Shown piece by piece: positions 1 to 8,331 of a DNA stretch of 64,000 nt. Source of the DNA: Rhodothermales bacterium (lineage in GTDB: Bacteria > Bacteroidota > Rhodothermia > Rhodothermales > Bin80); assembly GCA_028278205.1 (NCBI GenBank), contig JANQES010000011.1:1-64000 (forward strand). Reading direction: 5' to 3'. The position numbers and the translations under genes were made by a program. Below the pieces are notes generated by a model. It worked only from the letters and a program-made list of their open reading frames with translations. It did no database searches and was not told the DNA's origin. The first letter of the stretch is position 1, and every line of letters begins with the position of its first letter.

Positions 1-38
1 ACACGGCCCAGCGGGTAGCGTCTTGATCTTTTGGTCCG

Positions 39-70
39 GAGCCTGCCCCGGACCGAGCCTGCCCCGGACC
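39..70. repeat. 16-bp perfect tandem duplication
   Basis: The unit GAGCCTGCCCCGGACC occurs twice with no gap, followed by GATCCGGGGATCCGGGGG at about 73-90, which is partly its inverse. The block sits downstream of the MATE gene's 3' end. The rest of bases 1-242 holds no supportable gene. Confidence 0.6.
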
Positions 71-242
71 ACGATCCGGGGATCCGGGGGATCAAGCCAA
101 AAGGACAAACAAACGCGATCATACCACCACGTTTGGATCAACAGAATATACCCTCATAATCATGATCAAGAATTTATAATCATTACACTTAATGCAATTT
201 TGGATTAACAATTTGAGTGGGGCTGCGCCCTCGTATAACGCC

Positions 243-1658
243 CTACTCCTCCACCATCCCAACCTCAGCCTCAAGCGCAGCCGCCTCCTTCGGCGGCCTC
301 AACGGCACGTGCTGCACGCGGCGATAGAAGCGCGTCGTCAGCAGCACCGCTGCCGAGGCCAGGCCGAGGACGAAGCCCCACCAGAGGCCCGTGGCGCCCC
401 AGCCGGCCCAGAAGCCCAGCGCCGCGCTGATCGGAAGCCCGAGGAGCCAGTACGAGACGAAACCGATCAGCATCGGCACGCGCGTGTCTTTGAGCCCACG
501 CAGGCCGCCCGCCGCCGACACCTGCACGCCGTCGAAGATCTGAAAGATGGCCGCGATGCCCAGCAGCGTCACCGCCAGCGTTACCACCTCGGCGTTGACC
601 GGATCGCTCAGATCGAGATAGAGCGAGATGACCGCGCGGGGGGCCGTCCAGAACAGGATGGCTGTGCCCAGCATGAACAACGCCGAGAGCATCACGCCCA
701 GGTAGCCGGCCCAGCGCGCACCCACCGGATCGCCCCGGCCCACGGCCTGCCCCACCCGCACCGACGCGGCAATGCCGATGCCCAGCGGCACCATGAACGT
801 CACCGAGGCGCACTGAATAGCCACCTGATGCGCCGCCAACGGCGTCGATCCCAACGTCCCCACCAGAAAAGCCGTCGCCGCGAACAAACCCACCTCGATA
901 CCCAACGACGCGCCGATGGGCCATCCGATGCGAATCAATTCACGGAAATACTTCGGATCGGGTTTGCCCAGCCTGGCGAAGAGGCGAAACACGCGGAAGC
1001 GCGGGATGGTCTGCACGTAGCCGAGCAACGACAAAAACAGAAACCAGTAGACGATGGTGCTGGCCCATCCCGTGCCCACGAGCCCCATCGCCGGAAACCC
1101 CAGCTTGCCGAACATCAGCACGTAGTTGGCCCCGATGTTGAGCGCCACGCCCGCGAAGACGATGAACGTCACCGGCCAGGGCCGCGTCACGGCTTCGACG
1201 AAGCTGCGCAGCGCTACGAACCAGAGCATCGGCATAAAGCCCCAGACGATAGCCCGCAGGTATTGCTGGGCGATGATGATGGCCTGCTCGTCCTGACCCA
1301 TCAGCCGCCAGATGGGCGCCGCGTTCCAGATCACCAGAAAGACCGGGATCGTCAGCGCCACGCCCAGCCAGAGCCCTTGCCGCACACTCCGCCCGATGGG
1401 CTCGTTCTGGCCCGCGCCGTAGGCCTGCGACACCATCGGCCCGACGGCGATGACCACGCCGATGCTCATGACCAGGAGGAAGAAAAACGTCGAGTTGCCC
1501 AGCGCCACGCCGGCCAGTTCGACCGGCCCCAGCCGCCCCACCATCACCGTATCGACGAAGCCGTTCAAGGTCTGCCCCACCTGTGCCGCCGCCACCGGCC
1601 CTGCCAGCAGCAACAGCTCTTTCACTTCGAGACGGATGATATGGCGATGCTCGGTCAC
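243..1658 (-). CDS. MATE family multidrug/Na+ exporter
   Basis: This 471-residue integral membrane protein has about 12 hydrophobic segments arranged as two MatE halves (roughly residues 18-180 and 245-405), the normal length for the NorM/DinF class. The N-terminal half carries the family-typical stretches GFVDTVMVGRLG and GPMVSQAYGAG. Such proteins expel cationic drugs or metabolites in exchange for Na+ or H+. The start at 1658 gives a short cytoplasmic tail before the first helix. It appears to be a single-gene unit; the neighbouring toxin-antitoxin genes lie on the same strand upstream. The substrate cannot be told from sequence. Reading frames on the opposite strand here are GC-driven shadows. 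Confidence 0.92.
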   Translation of the reverse strand: MTEHRHIIRLEVKELLLLAGPVAAAQVGQTLNGFVDTVMVGRLGPVELAGVALGNSTFFFLLVMSIGVVIAVGPMVSQAYGAGQNEPIGRSVRQGLWLGVALTIPVFLVIWNAAPIWRLMGQDEQAIIIAQQYLRAIVWGFMPMLWFVALRSFVEAVTRPWPVTFIVFAGVALNIGANYVLMFGKLGFPAMGLVGTGWASTIVYWFLFLSLLGYVQTIPRFRVFRLFARLGKPDPKYFRELIRIGWPIGASLGIEVGLFAATAFLVGTLGSTPLAAHQVAIQCASVTFMVPLGIGIAASVRVGQAVGRGDPVGARWAGYLGVMLSALFMLGTAILFWTAPRAVISLYLDLSDPVNAEVVTLAVTLLGIAAIFQIFDGVQVSAAGGLRGLKDTRVPMLIGFVSYWLLGLPISAALGFWAGWGATGLWWGFVLGLASAAVLLTTRFYRRVQHVPLRPPKEAAALEAEVGMVEE

Positions 1659-1749
1659 GGGGGGTGAGTCTTTTCAGGCGATTAAACAATTAGAAAAAGA
1701 AGAGCGGAATATACGGGCGCGGCGCGTGTTCGTTCGAAGAAAAAGCACG

Positions 1750-2247
1750 TTAAATAAGGTTACGAATCACAGAAAGTGGTAAGTATAGGGTGAAGGGATC
1801 ATCAGAGAGAGCCTGGAATCCATATTTTAAATAAAAGCTACGCGCGCGTTCGTGCTTGGCGCGTACCTCTACGGCAAAAACACCGAGCACATCCGAAACC
1901 TTGTGTGCCTGCTTTAAGGCATCGAAAAGCAGAATCGCGCCCAGACCCTGCCCGCGCGCAGACTTATCCACGGCTAATCGACCCAGGTGTACGACTGGAA
2001 TGGGGTACCGAGGAAGTTTCCGACGCACCTGCTCCGGAATCGACTGGAAGGCAATGGCCCCGCTAGAGATCGTATAGAATCCCAGGACGTGCCGTTCACC
2101 GGGTTGCACCGCGACGTATGTCCTACTCACGTTTCGCCGCTGATCCTGGCCAGCTTGCTGCTTGATGTAGCTATCCAGGGCCGCCTCTCCACAAGCAAAG
2201 GTTTCTCGGTTGTGGGTTTTGGCAAGCGGTTCAATAACGACCTGCAT
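1750..2247 (-). CDS. GNAT acetyltransferase, TacT-like toxin
   Basis: This 165-residue GNAT-fold protein has the acetyl-CoA pyrophosphate loop ARGQGLG at residues 97-103 and a tyrosine (Tyr139, in SFYLKYGF) where TacT-type toxins have their catalytic Tyr. The start FACGEAALDSYI is typical of the family paired with DUF1778 antitoxins. Characterised relatives block translation by acetylating aminoacyl-tRNA; that role is inferred here. Its ATG shares one base with the stop codon of the upstream antitoxin (TGATG), so the two are translationally coupled. Confidence 0.88.
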   Translation of the reverse strand: MQVVIEPLAKTHNRETFACGEAALDSYIKQQAGQDQRRNVSRTYVAVQPGERHVLGFYTISSGAIAFQSIPEQVRRKLPRYPIPVVHLGRLAVDKSARGQGLGAILLFDALKQAHKVSDVLGVFAVEVRAKHERARSFYLKYGFQALSDDPFTLYLPLSVIRNLI

Positions 2248-2606
2248 CAGTCCGTCGTTGGGGCCGAAGGTTTGACATTTTGCACGACGTGTTGTTTGTG
2301 ACGCTGGGCAGCTTGTTGGAGGGCCTCGTTTGGAGGCAGATCGGTATCGAGCAGCGATAGGAAAAGGTCTCGATCTCTATCCGAAAGGATGGTCATTTCG
2401 TGGTCCTGAATCACGTGTCGTGCATGATTCACAAGCGTAGAAATGGCAAACGCCGTGACAGTCTCTCCAGAGTAATAGGCTGCCCGTTCAATAAGTGCTT
2501 TGTGTTCTGCTGCTAAGCGGAAGTTGAGCCGGGCTTCACGCGCAACGCCCGGCGCAACGGCGCCAGCACCTTCCGAGCCGTGATTAGGCGCTTGCTGCTG
2601 CTTCAT
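2247..2606 (-). CDS. DUF1778 ribbon-helix-helix antitoxin, TacA-like
   Basis: This 119-residue protein has a DUF1778 core at about residues 26-70 (RLNFRLAAEHKALIERAA, then ETVTAFAISTLV), which is the DNA-binding ribbon-helix-helix fold. The C-terminal half (about 75-119) would wrap the GNAT toxin. A 25-residue Gly/Ala-rich N-terminal extension precedes the RHH and is longer than usual. AAGGAGCC lies 4 nt before the ATG, supporting this start. It is the first gene of a two-gene operon with the GNAT toxin and probably represses its own promoter. Confidence 0.87.
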   Translation of the reverse strand: MKQQQAPNHGSEGAGAVAPGVAREARLNFRLAAEHKALIERAAYYSGETVTAFAISTLVNHARHVIQDHEMTILSDRDRDLFLSLLDTDLPPNEALQQAAQRHKQHVVQNVKPSAPTTD

Positions 2607-2644
2607 GCGAGGCTCCTTTCTTGTTTAGTTTCAGCTATAAGGTG

Positions 2645-2657
2645 TGGCATAATGCCA
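2645..2657. promoter_or_regulatory. Palindromic candidate operator of the TA operon
   Basis: TGGCATAATGCCA is a perfect 13-bp palindrome (6+1+6) 39 bp upstream of the antitoxin ATG. It is embedded in AT-rich sequence in an otherwise GC-rich region. RHH antitoxins normally bind such short palindromes at their own promoter; binding here is inferred. Confidence 0.5.
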
Positions 2658-2793
2658 TATAGCGTACAATGGCGTCGGCGCTACGATGTTCCTTTTCCCG
2701 TCGCCGCTACGTCATTCTGCACTGGCAGATCCCAACACCGTATCGTATCGTATAAGGTCGATCTCTGCTCCCTAACAAAACGGCCCATCGACC

Positions 2794-4701
2794 ATGAAGC
2801 TCGCGCTGTTCATCCTGCTCACTGTCTTTCAAACCGCCGCCCCGCCCGACACCGTCATCGTCGAGCCGGACGAAGCCGTCATTGAGGTGGGCGGCACCCT
2901 TCAATTCACTGCCAGAGCCTACGACGCCGCCGGCAAGGTGATCGAAGGCACCACGGTGCGTTGGTATGTGCGTGATGAAGAGACCCTCACCATCGACTAC
3001 GTTGGCCTGGCCACGGCACACCGGCCCGGCGAGGTACGGGTCATCGCGGTCATCCAGGGCAAGCCCGGCTTTGCGACGGTGACGGTGCCACAGCTTCCGC
3101 CGGCGTCGATCACGGCAGAACTGCCCGTCAAGGCGGTGCTCACCGGCACCGCGGTGCCGCTCGACATCGAGGTGCGCTCGCGGTTGGACGAGGTGTTGGC
3201 CGAGGCCGAGGTGGAATACACGAGCAGCGACAAAAACATCGCCACGGTCGATGCCGAAGGCCACGTCGTCGGGCATCAGCCGGGGGCGACCACCATCACC
3301 GTCGAAGCCGGCGCGGCTACCACGACCGTGGAGGTGGAGGTGGCCGAGAATCCGGCGGTGTCGTATCAGATCGCGCAGAACCGTATCAGCGTTCGCACGG
3401 GCGACGTGGTCCGATTTCGGGTGCTTGCTCAAACAGCCGGCGGTGAAAACGTGACCGGCCTGCGCCCGGCGTGGATGGTGGGCCATCACGGCGCCGAGAT
3501 CGACACGGAGGGCGCCGACGGCGTTTTCGTCGCTGAAGAGGCGGGCGAATACAGCGTCACGGCGGTCATCGGCCCGGAGATCACCCGGACGATCACCGTG
3601 GACGTCGAGCCGAGGCAGTATAATGCACGGCTCGTCAAGGTCGGGCGCGGCCCTATCAGCACGCATCACTCAGGCGATACGTGGGCCTTCGAGGGCGTCG
3701 ATGGACGCGACTATGCCTACATCGGCACGTTCATGCACGATTGGATGAAAGCCTGGGATGTGACCGACCCCGCCAACCCCGTCCTCACCGATTCGCTTCA
3801 AGTAGACGCCCGCCGCATCAACGATGTTAAGATCCACCCCAACAACCGCCTCGCCATCATCACCCGCGAGGGCGCCTCGAACCGCCGCAACGGCATGGTC
3901 TTGCTCGACCTGAGCACCCCGGCGCACCCGACCATCCTCTCCGAATACACCGAGACCGTCACCGGCGGCGTGCATAACGTGTGGATCGACGGCGAGAACG
4001 AACTCGTCTACGCCTGCCACAACGGCACCAGCGAACTCCACATCATCGACATCGCCGATCCCAAAAACCCGAAAGAAGTCGGGCGCTGGGGCCTGGATAA
4101 GCAGGGCAAAACGCTCCACGACGTGATCGTGCAGGACGGCTACGCGTACCTGTCGTACTGGGACGACGGCGTCATCACGCTCGACGTGGGCGCCGGCACG
4201 CACGGCGGCACCCCCACCGAACCGGCTTTCGTCAGCCAGTACAAATACCCCATCGGCAACACGCACGTGGCCTGGCGCTACGGGCGCTACCTCTTCGTCG
4301 GCGACGAGATCTTCCCCGACAACTGGGATGCCGACTCGCCCATCGAAGCCAGCGGCTACATCCACGTCATCGACATGACGGACATGGATAACCCCGTCGA
4401 GGTGGCGCGTTACGAGGTGCCTGAAGCCGGCGCCCACAACGTCTGGGCCGAGGATGACAAGCTCTACGTGGGCTATTACCAGGGCGGCCTCCGCGTGCTC
4501 GACATTTCGGGCGAACTGCGCGGCGACCTCTACCGCCAGGGCCGCGAAATGGCTCGCCTGAAGACGACCGACGCCTTCACGACCGTCCCCAACTGGCCGA
4601 TGACGTGGGGCGCGCAGATTTTCAAAGGCAACATCTTTACCTCAGACCTCAACTCCGGCCTCTGGATCGCCAGGCTGATCGAAGGGGCTTTGGTTCCTTG
4701 A
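2794..4701 (+). CDS. Secreted Ig-like / LVIVD-repeat propeller protein
   Basis: This 635-residue protein starts with a hydrophobic signal segment (MKLALFILLTVFQTAA). Two or three Ig-like beta domains follow, including a BIG2-like one at about residues 105-185 (SSDKNIATVDAEG, then PGATTITV). Residues from about 290 to the end are LVIVD repeats (for example VWDVTDPANP-like, HIIDIADPKNP, HVIDMTDMDNPVEVARYEV) predicted to form a beta-propeller. It is probably periplasmic or surface-exposed. No catalytic motif is seen and the ligand is unknown. No type IX sorting domain is present at the C-terminus. Confidence 0.82.
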   Translation: MKLALFILLTVFQTAAPPDTVIVEPDEAVIEVGGTLQFTARAYDAAGKVIEGTTVRWYVRDEETLTIDYVGLATAHRPGEVRVIAVIQGKPGFATVTVPQLPPASITAELPVKAVLTGTAVPLDIEVRSRLDEVLAEAEVEYTSSDKNIATVDAEGHVVGHQPGATTITVEAGAATTTVEVEVAENPAVSYQIAQNRISVRTGDVVRFRVLAQTAGGENVTGLRPAWMVGHHGAEIDTEGADGVFVAEEAGEYSVTAVIGPEITRTITVDVEPRQYNARLVKVGRGPISTHHSGDTWAFEGVDGRDYAYIGTFMHDWMKAWDVTDPANPVLTDSLQVDARRINDVKIHPNNRLAIITREGASNRRNGMVLLDLSTPAHPTILSEYTETVTGGVHNVWIDGENELVYACHNGTSELHIIDIADPKNPKEVGRWGLDKQGKTLHDVIVQDGYAYLSYWDDGVITLDVGAGTHGGTPTEPAFVSQYKYPIGNTHVAWRYGRYLFVGDEIFPDNWDADSPIEASGYIHVIDMTDMDNPVEVARYEVPEAGAHNVWAEDDKLYVGYYQGGLRVLDISGELRGDLYRQGREMARLKTTDAFTTVPNWPMTWGAQIFKGNIFTSDLNSGLWIARLIEGALVP

Positions 4702-4729
4702 ACTGATGTATGGGAGTGAGAGGGATGAT

Positions 4730-4870
4730 GATTTTGGATTTTGGATTGTTTACTTCCATGATCCTCAATCAACGAAAAAGCCACGCCGGTCTGAGCCAAT
4801 GTGGCTTCTTCGATTGAGATGACGATGATGGATGAGACCAATCCAAAATCTAAAATCCAAAATCTAAAAT
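4730..4870. repeat. AATCCAA-type composite inverted element, copy 1
   Basis: The left arm of TTTTGGA heptamers (4730-4748) and the right arm of inverted AATCCAA/AATCTAA heptamers (4839-4870) flank a core containing AACGAAAAAGCCACGCCGGT and its partial inverse. The element fills most of the spacer between the propeller gene and the esterase gene. Confidence 0.85.
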
Positions 4871-4906
4871 TTGTCTCCTACACTCCCACTCCATGGAAAC
4901 AACGCT

Positions 4907-6532
4907 ATGAAACGCCTCGCTCTCATCGTCGCCCTGATCGTCGTTGTAGCGCTGGTCGGCACGGCGCTGGTTGATGAAACACGGGCTCCGACGACGGATC
5001 TCCGGTTCGAAATCTCGTTCCCCGCCTCGGTGCATGACAGGCCGCTGACAGGGCGCATGTTTCTGGCCTTCGCAAGTTCGGATCAGGCCGAGCCGCGCTT
5101 GCAGGTCGGGCGCTACGGCGTTCCGTTTTTCGGGGTCGATTTTGAGGATCTGAGGCCGGGCGAAGCCGTCATCATCGATGGCTTGACGCTGGGCTATCCG
5201 TTCGACAGCCTGGGCGATCTGCCGCCGGGCGAGTATCACGTGCAGGCCGTCCTGAGCAAATACACGCGGTTCGAACGGGCCGATGGGCACACGGTCTGGA
5301 TGCACATGGATCAGTGGGAAGGCCAGAACTGGCGTCGCTCGCCCGGCAACCTGACGAGCGCGGTGATGCGCCTCAACCCGGCGCAGGGCGGCACCATCCG
5401 GATCGAAACGACCAACGAGATCCTGCCCATCGAGCCGCCGGCAGACACCGAATGGGTCAAACGCATCAAGATCCAGAGTGATATCCTGACTGAATTCTGG
5501 GGCCATCCCATCTACATCGGCGCGACGATTCTGCTGCCGCGCGGCTACGATGCGCATCCGGACGCGGCCTATCCGACGGTCTATCATCACGGGCATTTTT
5601 CGCTGCGACCGCCGCTGCGTTTCCAGCAAGGCAACGCCCTCTACAACGCCTGGACCGGCGACGACTTTCCGCGCTTCGTCGCCGTCACCATCCAGCATCC
5701 GACGCCGTATTTCGACGACTCGTACGCCGTCAACTCGGTCAACAACGGCCCCTACGGCGATGCCATCCACAAGGAGTTGATTCCGGAGATCGAACGGCAG
5801 TTCCGCGTCATCGCCGAGCCCTACGCCCGCGTGCTCACCGGCGGTTCGACGGGCGGCTGGGAAGCCTTCGCCCTTCAGGTTTTTTATCCGGATTTCTACG
5901 GCGGCACCTGGGCCTTTGCGCCGGATCCGCTGGACTTCCGCAACGTCGAAGGCATCAATATTTATGAGGATGAAAACGCCTTTTATAAACAGTACGAATG
6001 GCACCGGGCGCCCATCACCAACACACGCGACCACGAGACCGGCGCCGTCCGCCTGACCTCGAAGCAGCGCAACACGATGGAACTGGTCAACGGCACCCTG
6101 GGCCGCTCCGGCCAGCAACTCGACATCTGGAGCGCCGTCTTCGGCCCCGTAGGCGACGACGGCTATTTTAAGCCGCTCTTCGACAAACGCACCGGCGTGA
6201 TGGACCCACAGGTGGCCGAATATTGGAAAGAAAACTACGACCTGCGCTACATCCTCGAACGCGACTGGGCCACGCTGGGGCCGAAGCTCGTAGGCAAACT
6301 TCACGTAATCTGCGGGCGCATGGATAACTTTTTCCTGAACTTTGGCGTCTACCACATGGAGGATTTCCTCGAAAGCACCACCGATCCGTATTACGGCGGC
6401 TCGTTCACCTACGGCCCGCGCGGCGGCCACGGCTGGCGCCCCTACGGCTACGACGAACTCCTCCGCATCATGGCCGATCACATTACCGAAAACGCACCGC
6501 CCGGCGCCAATACGGAGCGTTGGAAGTATTAG
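4907..6532 (+). CDS. Exported alpha/beta-hydrolase, esterase-like
   Basis: This 541-residue protein starts at MKRLALIVALIV, which gives a proper N-terminal membrane or signal segment; an in-frame ATG 36 nt upstream would put charged residues first and lies close to a repeat array. An N-terminal beta-rich region (about 30-180) precedes an alpha/beta-hydrolase domain with the nucleophile elbow GGSTGG (Ser314). A late GGHGW (about 507-511) could supply the catalytic His. The layout resembles the putative esterase (EstD/Fes) family, but residues between the Ser and the C-terminus diverge, so the substrate is unknown. Confidence 0.7.
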   Translation: MKRLALIVALIVVVALVGTALVDETRAPTTDLRFEISFPASVHDRPLTGRMFLAFASSDQAEPRLQVGRYGVPFFGVDFEDLRPGEAVIIDGLTLGYPFDSLGDLPPGEYHVQAVLSKYTRFERADGHTVWMHMDQWEGQNWRRSPGNLTSAVMRLNPAQGGTIRIETTNEILPIEPPADTEWVKRIKIQSDILTEFWGHPIYIGATILLPRGYDAHPDAAYPTVYHHGHFSLRPPLRFQQGNALYNAWTGDDFPRFVAVTIQHPTPYFDDSYAVNSVNNGPYGDAIHKELIPEIERQFRVIAEPYARVLTGGSTGGWEAFALQVFYPDFYGGTWAFAPDPLDFRNVEGINIYEDENAFYKQYEWHRAPITNTRDHETGAVRLTSKQRNTMELVNGTLGRSGQQLDIWSAVFGPVGDDGYFKPLFDKRTGVMDPQVAEYWKENYDLRYILERDWATLGPKLVGKLHVICGRMDNFFLNFGVYHMEDFLESTTDPYYGGSFTYGPRGGHGWRPYGYDELLRIMADHITENAPPGANTERWKY

Positions 6533-6594
6533 GCATGATACTGCCATGGTGTAACGAAGACATTAGCAACATTGCGTTTAGTGGCTACAAAGCC

Positions 6595-6751
6595 AAGATT
6601 CCCCCTTTGAAGGGGGTGCCTGAGCGCCAGCGAGGGCGGGGGATGTTGGTGCGGCTCACTGAAACGCTCTTCAGCATCCGCGCGAACATTCCCCTGCGCC
6701 CGGCTGCACATACGTTTGCCGGTCGCTGTCCCCCTTCGAAGGGGGAATTCT
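6595..6751. repeat. CCCCCTTTGAAGGGGG-type inverted repeat
   Basis: ATTCCCCCTTTGAAGGGGGT at about 6599 and CCCCCTTCGAAGGGGGAATT at about 6730 are each self-complementary and inverted relative to one another. They bracket about 100 bp between the esterase and dipeptidase genes. A related, longer example lies at 44372-44491. Confidence 0.7.
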
Positions 6752-6827
6752 GTGATCGCCTTTGCGCTGCGCTGGCAGTAGCTTAACGCCCCACATTCCA
6801 CACCACCACCCCATCCGGACTACCGCC

Positions 6828-8090
6828 ATGCTCAGAAAACCCCTCAGCTTCCTCGTCCTCCTCCTGCTGCTCATCGCGGCATGCACGGGCGATCAGCCGC
6901 AGGAACGCTCGGAAGAAGAGCTCATGGCGAAAGCCAAAGAGATCCACGAGCGCGTGCTCACGCTCGACACGCACATCGACATCCCGTCTAATTTCGCCAC
7001 GCCGGAGGTCGATCCGGGCAAGCGGGGCGACTTCCAGGTGGATCTGCCGAAGATGGAAGAAGGGGGGTTGAATGCGGGCTTCTGGATCGTCTACGTCGGC
7101 CAGACCGAGCGGACGTTGGAGAATTATGCGAAGGCCAAAGAGCAGGCGATGGTCAAGTTCAACGCCATCCACCGGATGACCGATGAGATGTACACGGATC
7201 GCGTCGAGTTGGCCGAGACTGCCGACGATGTCGAGCGCATTTACGAGAGCGGCAAGATCGTCGCGTTGATCGGTATCGAGAACGGCTATCCCATCGGCAA
7301 GGATCTTTCGTTAGTGGAGCGGTATCACGAACTCGGCGCGCGCTACATCACGCTGGCCCACGGCGGCCACAACGACATCGCCGACTCGTCGACGCCTCGC
7401 GAAAACCTGGGCGACGGCCCCTCGGAACACGGCGGCGTGAGTGCCTTCGGCGAAGCGGTCATCGCCGAGATGAACCGCGTAGGCATCATGGTCGATGTCT
7501 CGCACATCTCCAAAGACGCCAGCCTCGACGCCATGCGGCTGTCGAAGGCGCCGGTCATCGCCTCGCATTCGAGCACGCGGGCGCTGTGCGACCATCCCCG
7601 CAACATGGACGACGAGCAACTGATGGCGCTCAAAGAAAACGGCGGGGTGATGCAAACGGTGGCCCTCGGCTCCTACGTCAAAGAAGACCCACCCGAAAAA
7701 GAAGCCGCCCGCGATTCGATCCGCGAAGCCTCCGGCATCAGAAGTTGGGCCGACTGGCAAAAGCTCACCGACGAAGAACGCAACGCCTACCGGGCGAAGA
7801 TCAGCGCGCTCGATGAAAAATGGCCCTCGGCCAACGTGAAGGATTTCGTCGATCACATCGATTACGCCGTCGAACTCATCGGCATCGACCATGTCGGCAT
7901 CAGTTCTGACTTCGACGGCGGCGGCGGTGTCGATGGCTGGGACGACGCCAGCGAAACGTTCAACGTGACGCTCGAACTCGTCCGGCGCGGCTATAGCGAA
8001 GAAGACATCGCCAGGCTCTGGAGCGGCAACCTGCTACGCGTCTTGCGGGATGTCGAAAAGGTGGCTTCCGAGATGCAGGCGGAGGCGTGA
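6828..8090 (+). CDS. Membrane dipeptidase (peptidase M19) lipoprotein
   Basis: This 420-residue zinc dipeptidase has a lipobox LLIAAC with the lipidation Cys at residue 19, which fixes the start at 6828. The M19 metal-site landmarks are present in order: the HxD pair in DTHID, the bridging Glu in GIENGY, the SHSS histidine and the C-terminal ISSDFDGGGG stretch. The family hydrolyses dipeptides, including some with D-residues, and also beta-lactams. Here it would be anchored in the periplasm. It appears monocistronic. Confidence 0.92.
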   Translation: MLRKPLSFLVLLLLLIAACTGDQPQERSEEELMAKAKEIHERVLTLDTHIDIPSNFATPEVDPGKRGDFQVDLPKMEEGGLNAGFWIVYVGQTERTLENYAKAKEQAMVKFNAIHRMTDEMYTDRVELAETADDVERIYESGKIVALIGIENGYPIGKDLSLVERYHELGARYITLAHGGHNDIADSSTPRENLGDGPSEHGGVSAFGEAVIAEMNRVGIMVDVSHISKDASLDAMRLSKAPVIASHSSTRALCDHPRNMDDEQLMALKENGGVMQTVALGSYVKEDPPEKEAARDSIREASGIRSWADWQKLTDEERNAYRAKISALDEKWPSANVKDFVDHIDYAVELIGIDHVGISSDFDGGGGVDGWDDASETFNVTLELVRRGYSEEDIARLWSGNLLRVLRDVEKVASEMQAEA

Positions 8091-8109
8091 TACGCGCTTC
8101 GCGCGTGTC

Positions 8110-8331
8110 ATTTGCTTCGCGTCATTCATGGTCATAATGCTCGCTGCGCTCGCGTCATTTGTTGTCTTGGTTCGATCTTGACAATGAATGACGCGAACGA
8201 AGTGAGCAATTGACACGAGCGAAGCGAGTAAATGACCACCAATGATAGGGAGCACAGCGACCAAATGACGCGAGCACAGCAAGCTAATGACCACCAATGA
8301 CAGGGAGCACAGCGACCAAATGACCCAAACC
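8110..8331. repeat. TGAC-rich array with 55-bp tandem duplication
   Basis: Short units (GTCATTT/AATGACC) run in both orientations, with inserts such as GCTCGCTGCGCTCGC. A 55-bp unit beginning AATGACCACCAATGA at 8231 recurs at 8286. The second copy ends in AAATGACCC, which supplies the likely ATG of the next gene. Confidence 0.75.

Noticed and set aside
192..1667. Long Arg/His-rich open frame on the plus strand opposite the MATE gene
   Set aside because: Composition is that of an antisense shadow in GC-rich DNA; the minus strand encodes a clear MATE protein.
4871..4906. Earlier ATG for the esterase-like gene
   Set aside because: It starts right at the repeat arm and would place polar residues before the signal segment; 4907 gives a proper N-terminus.
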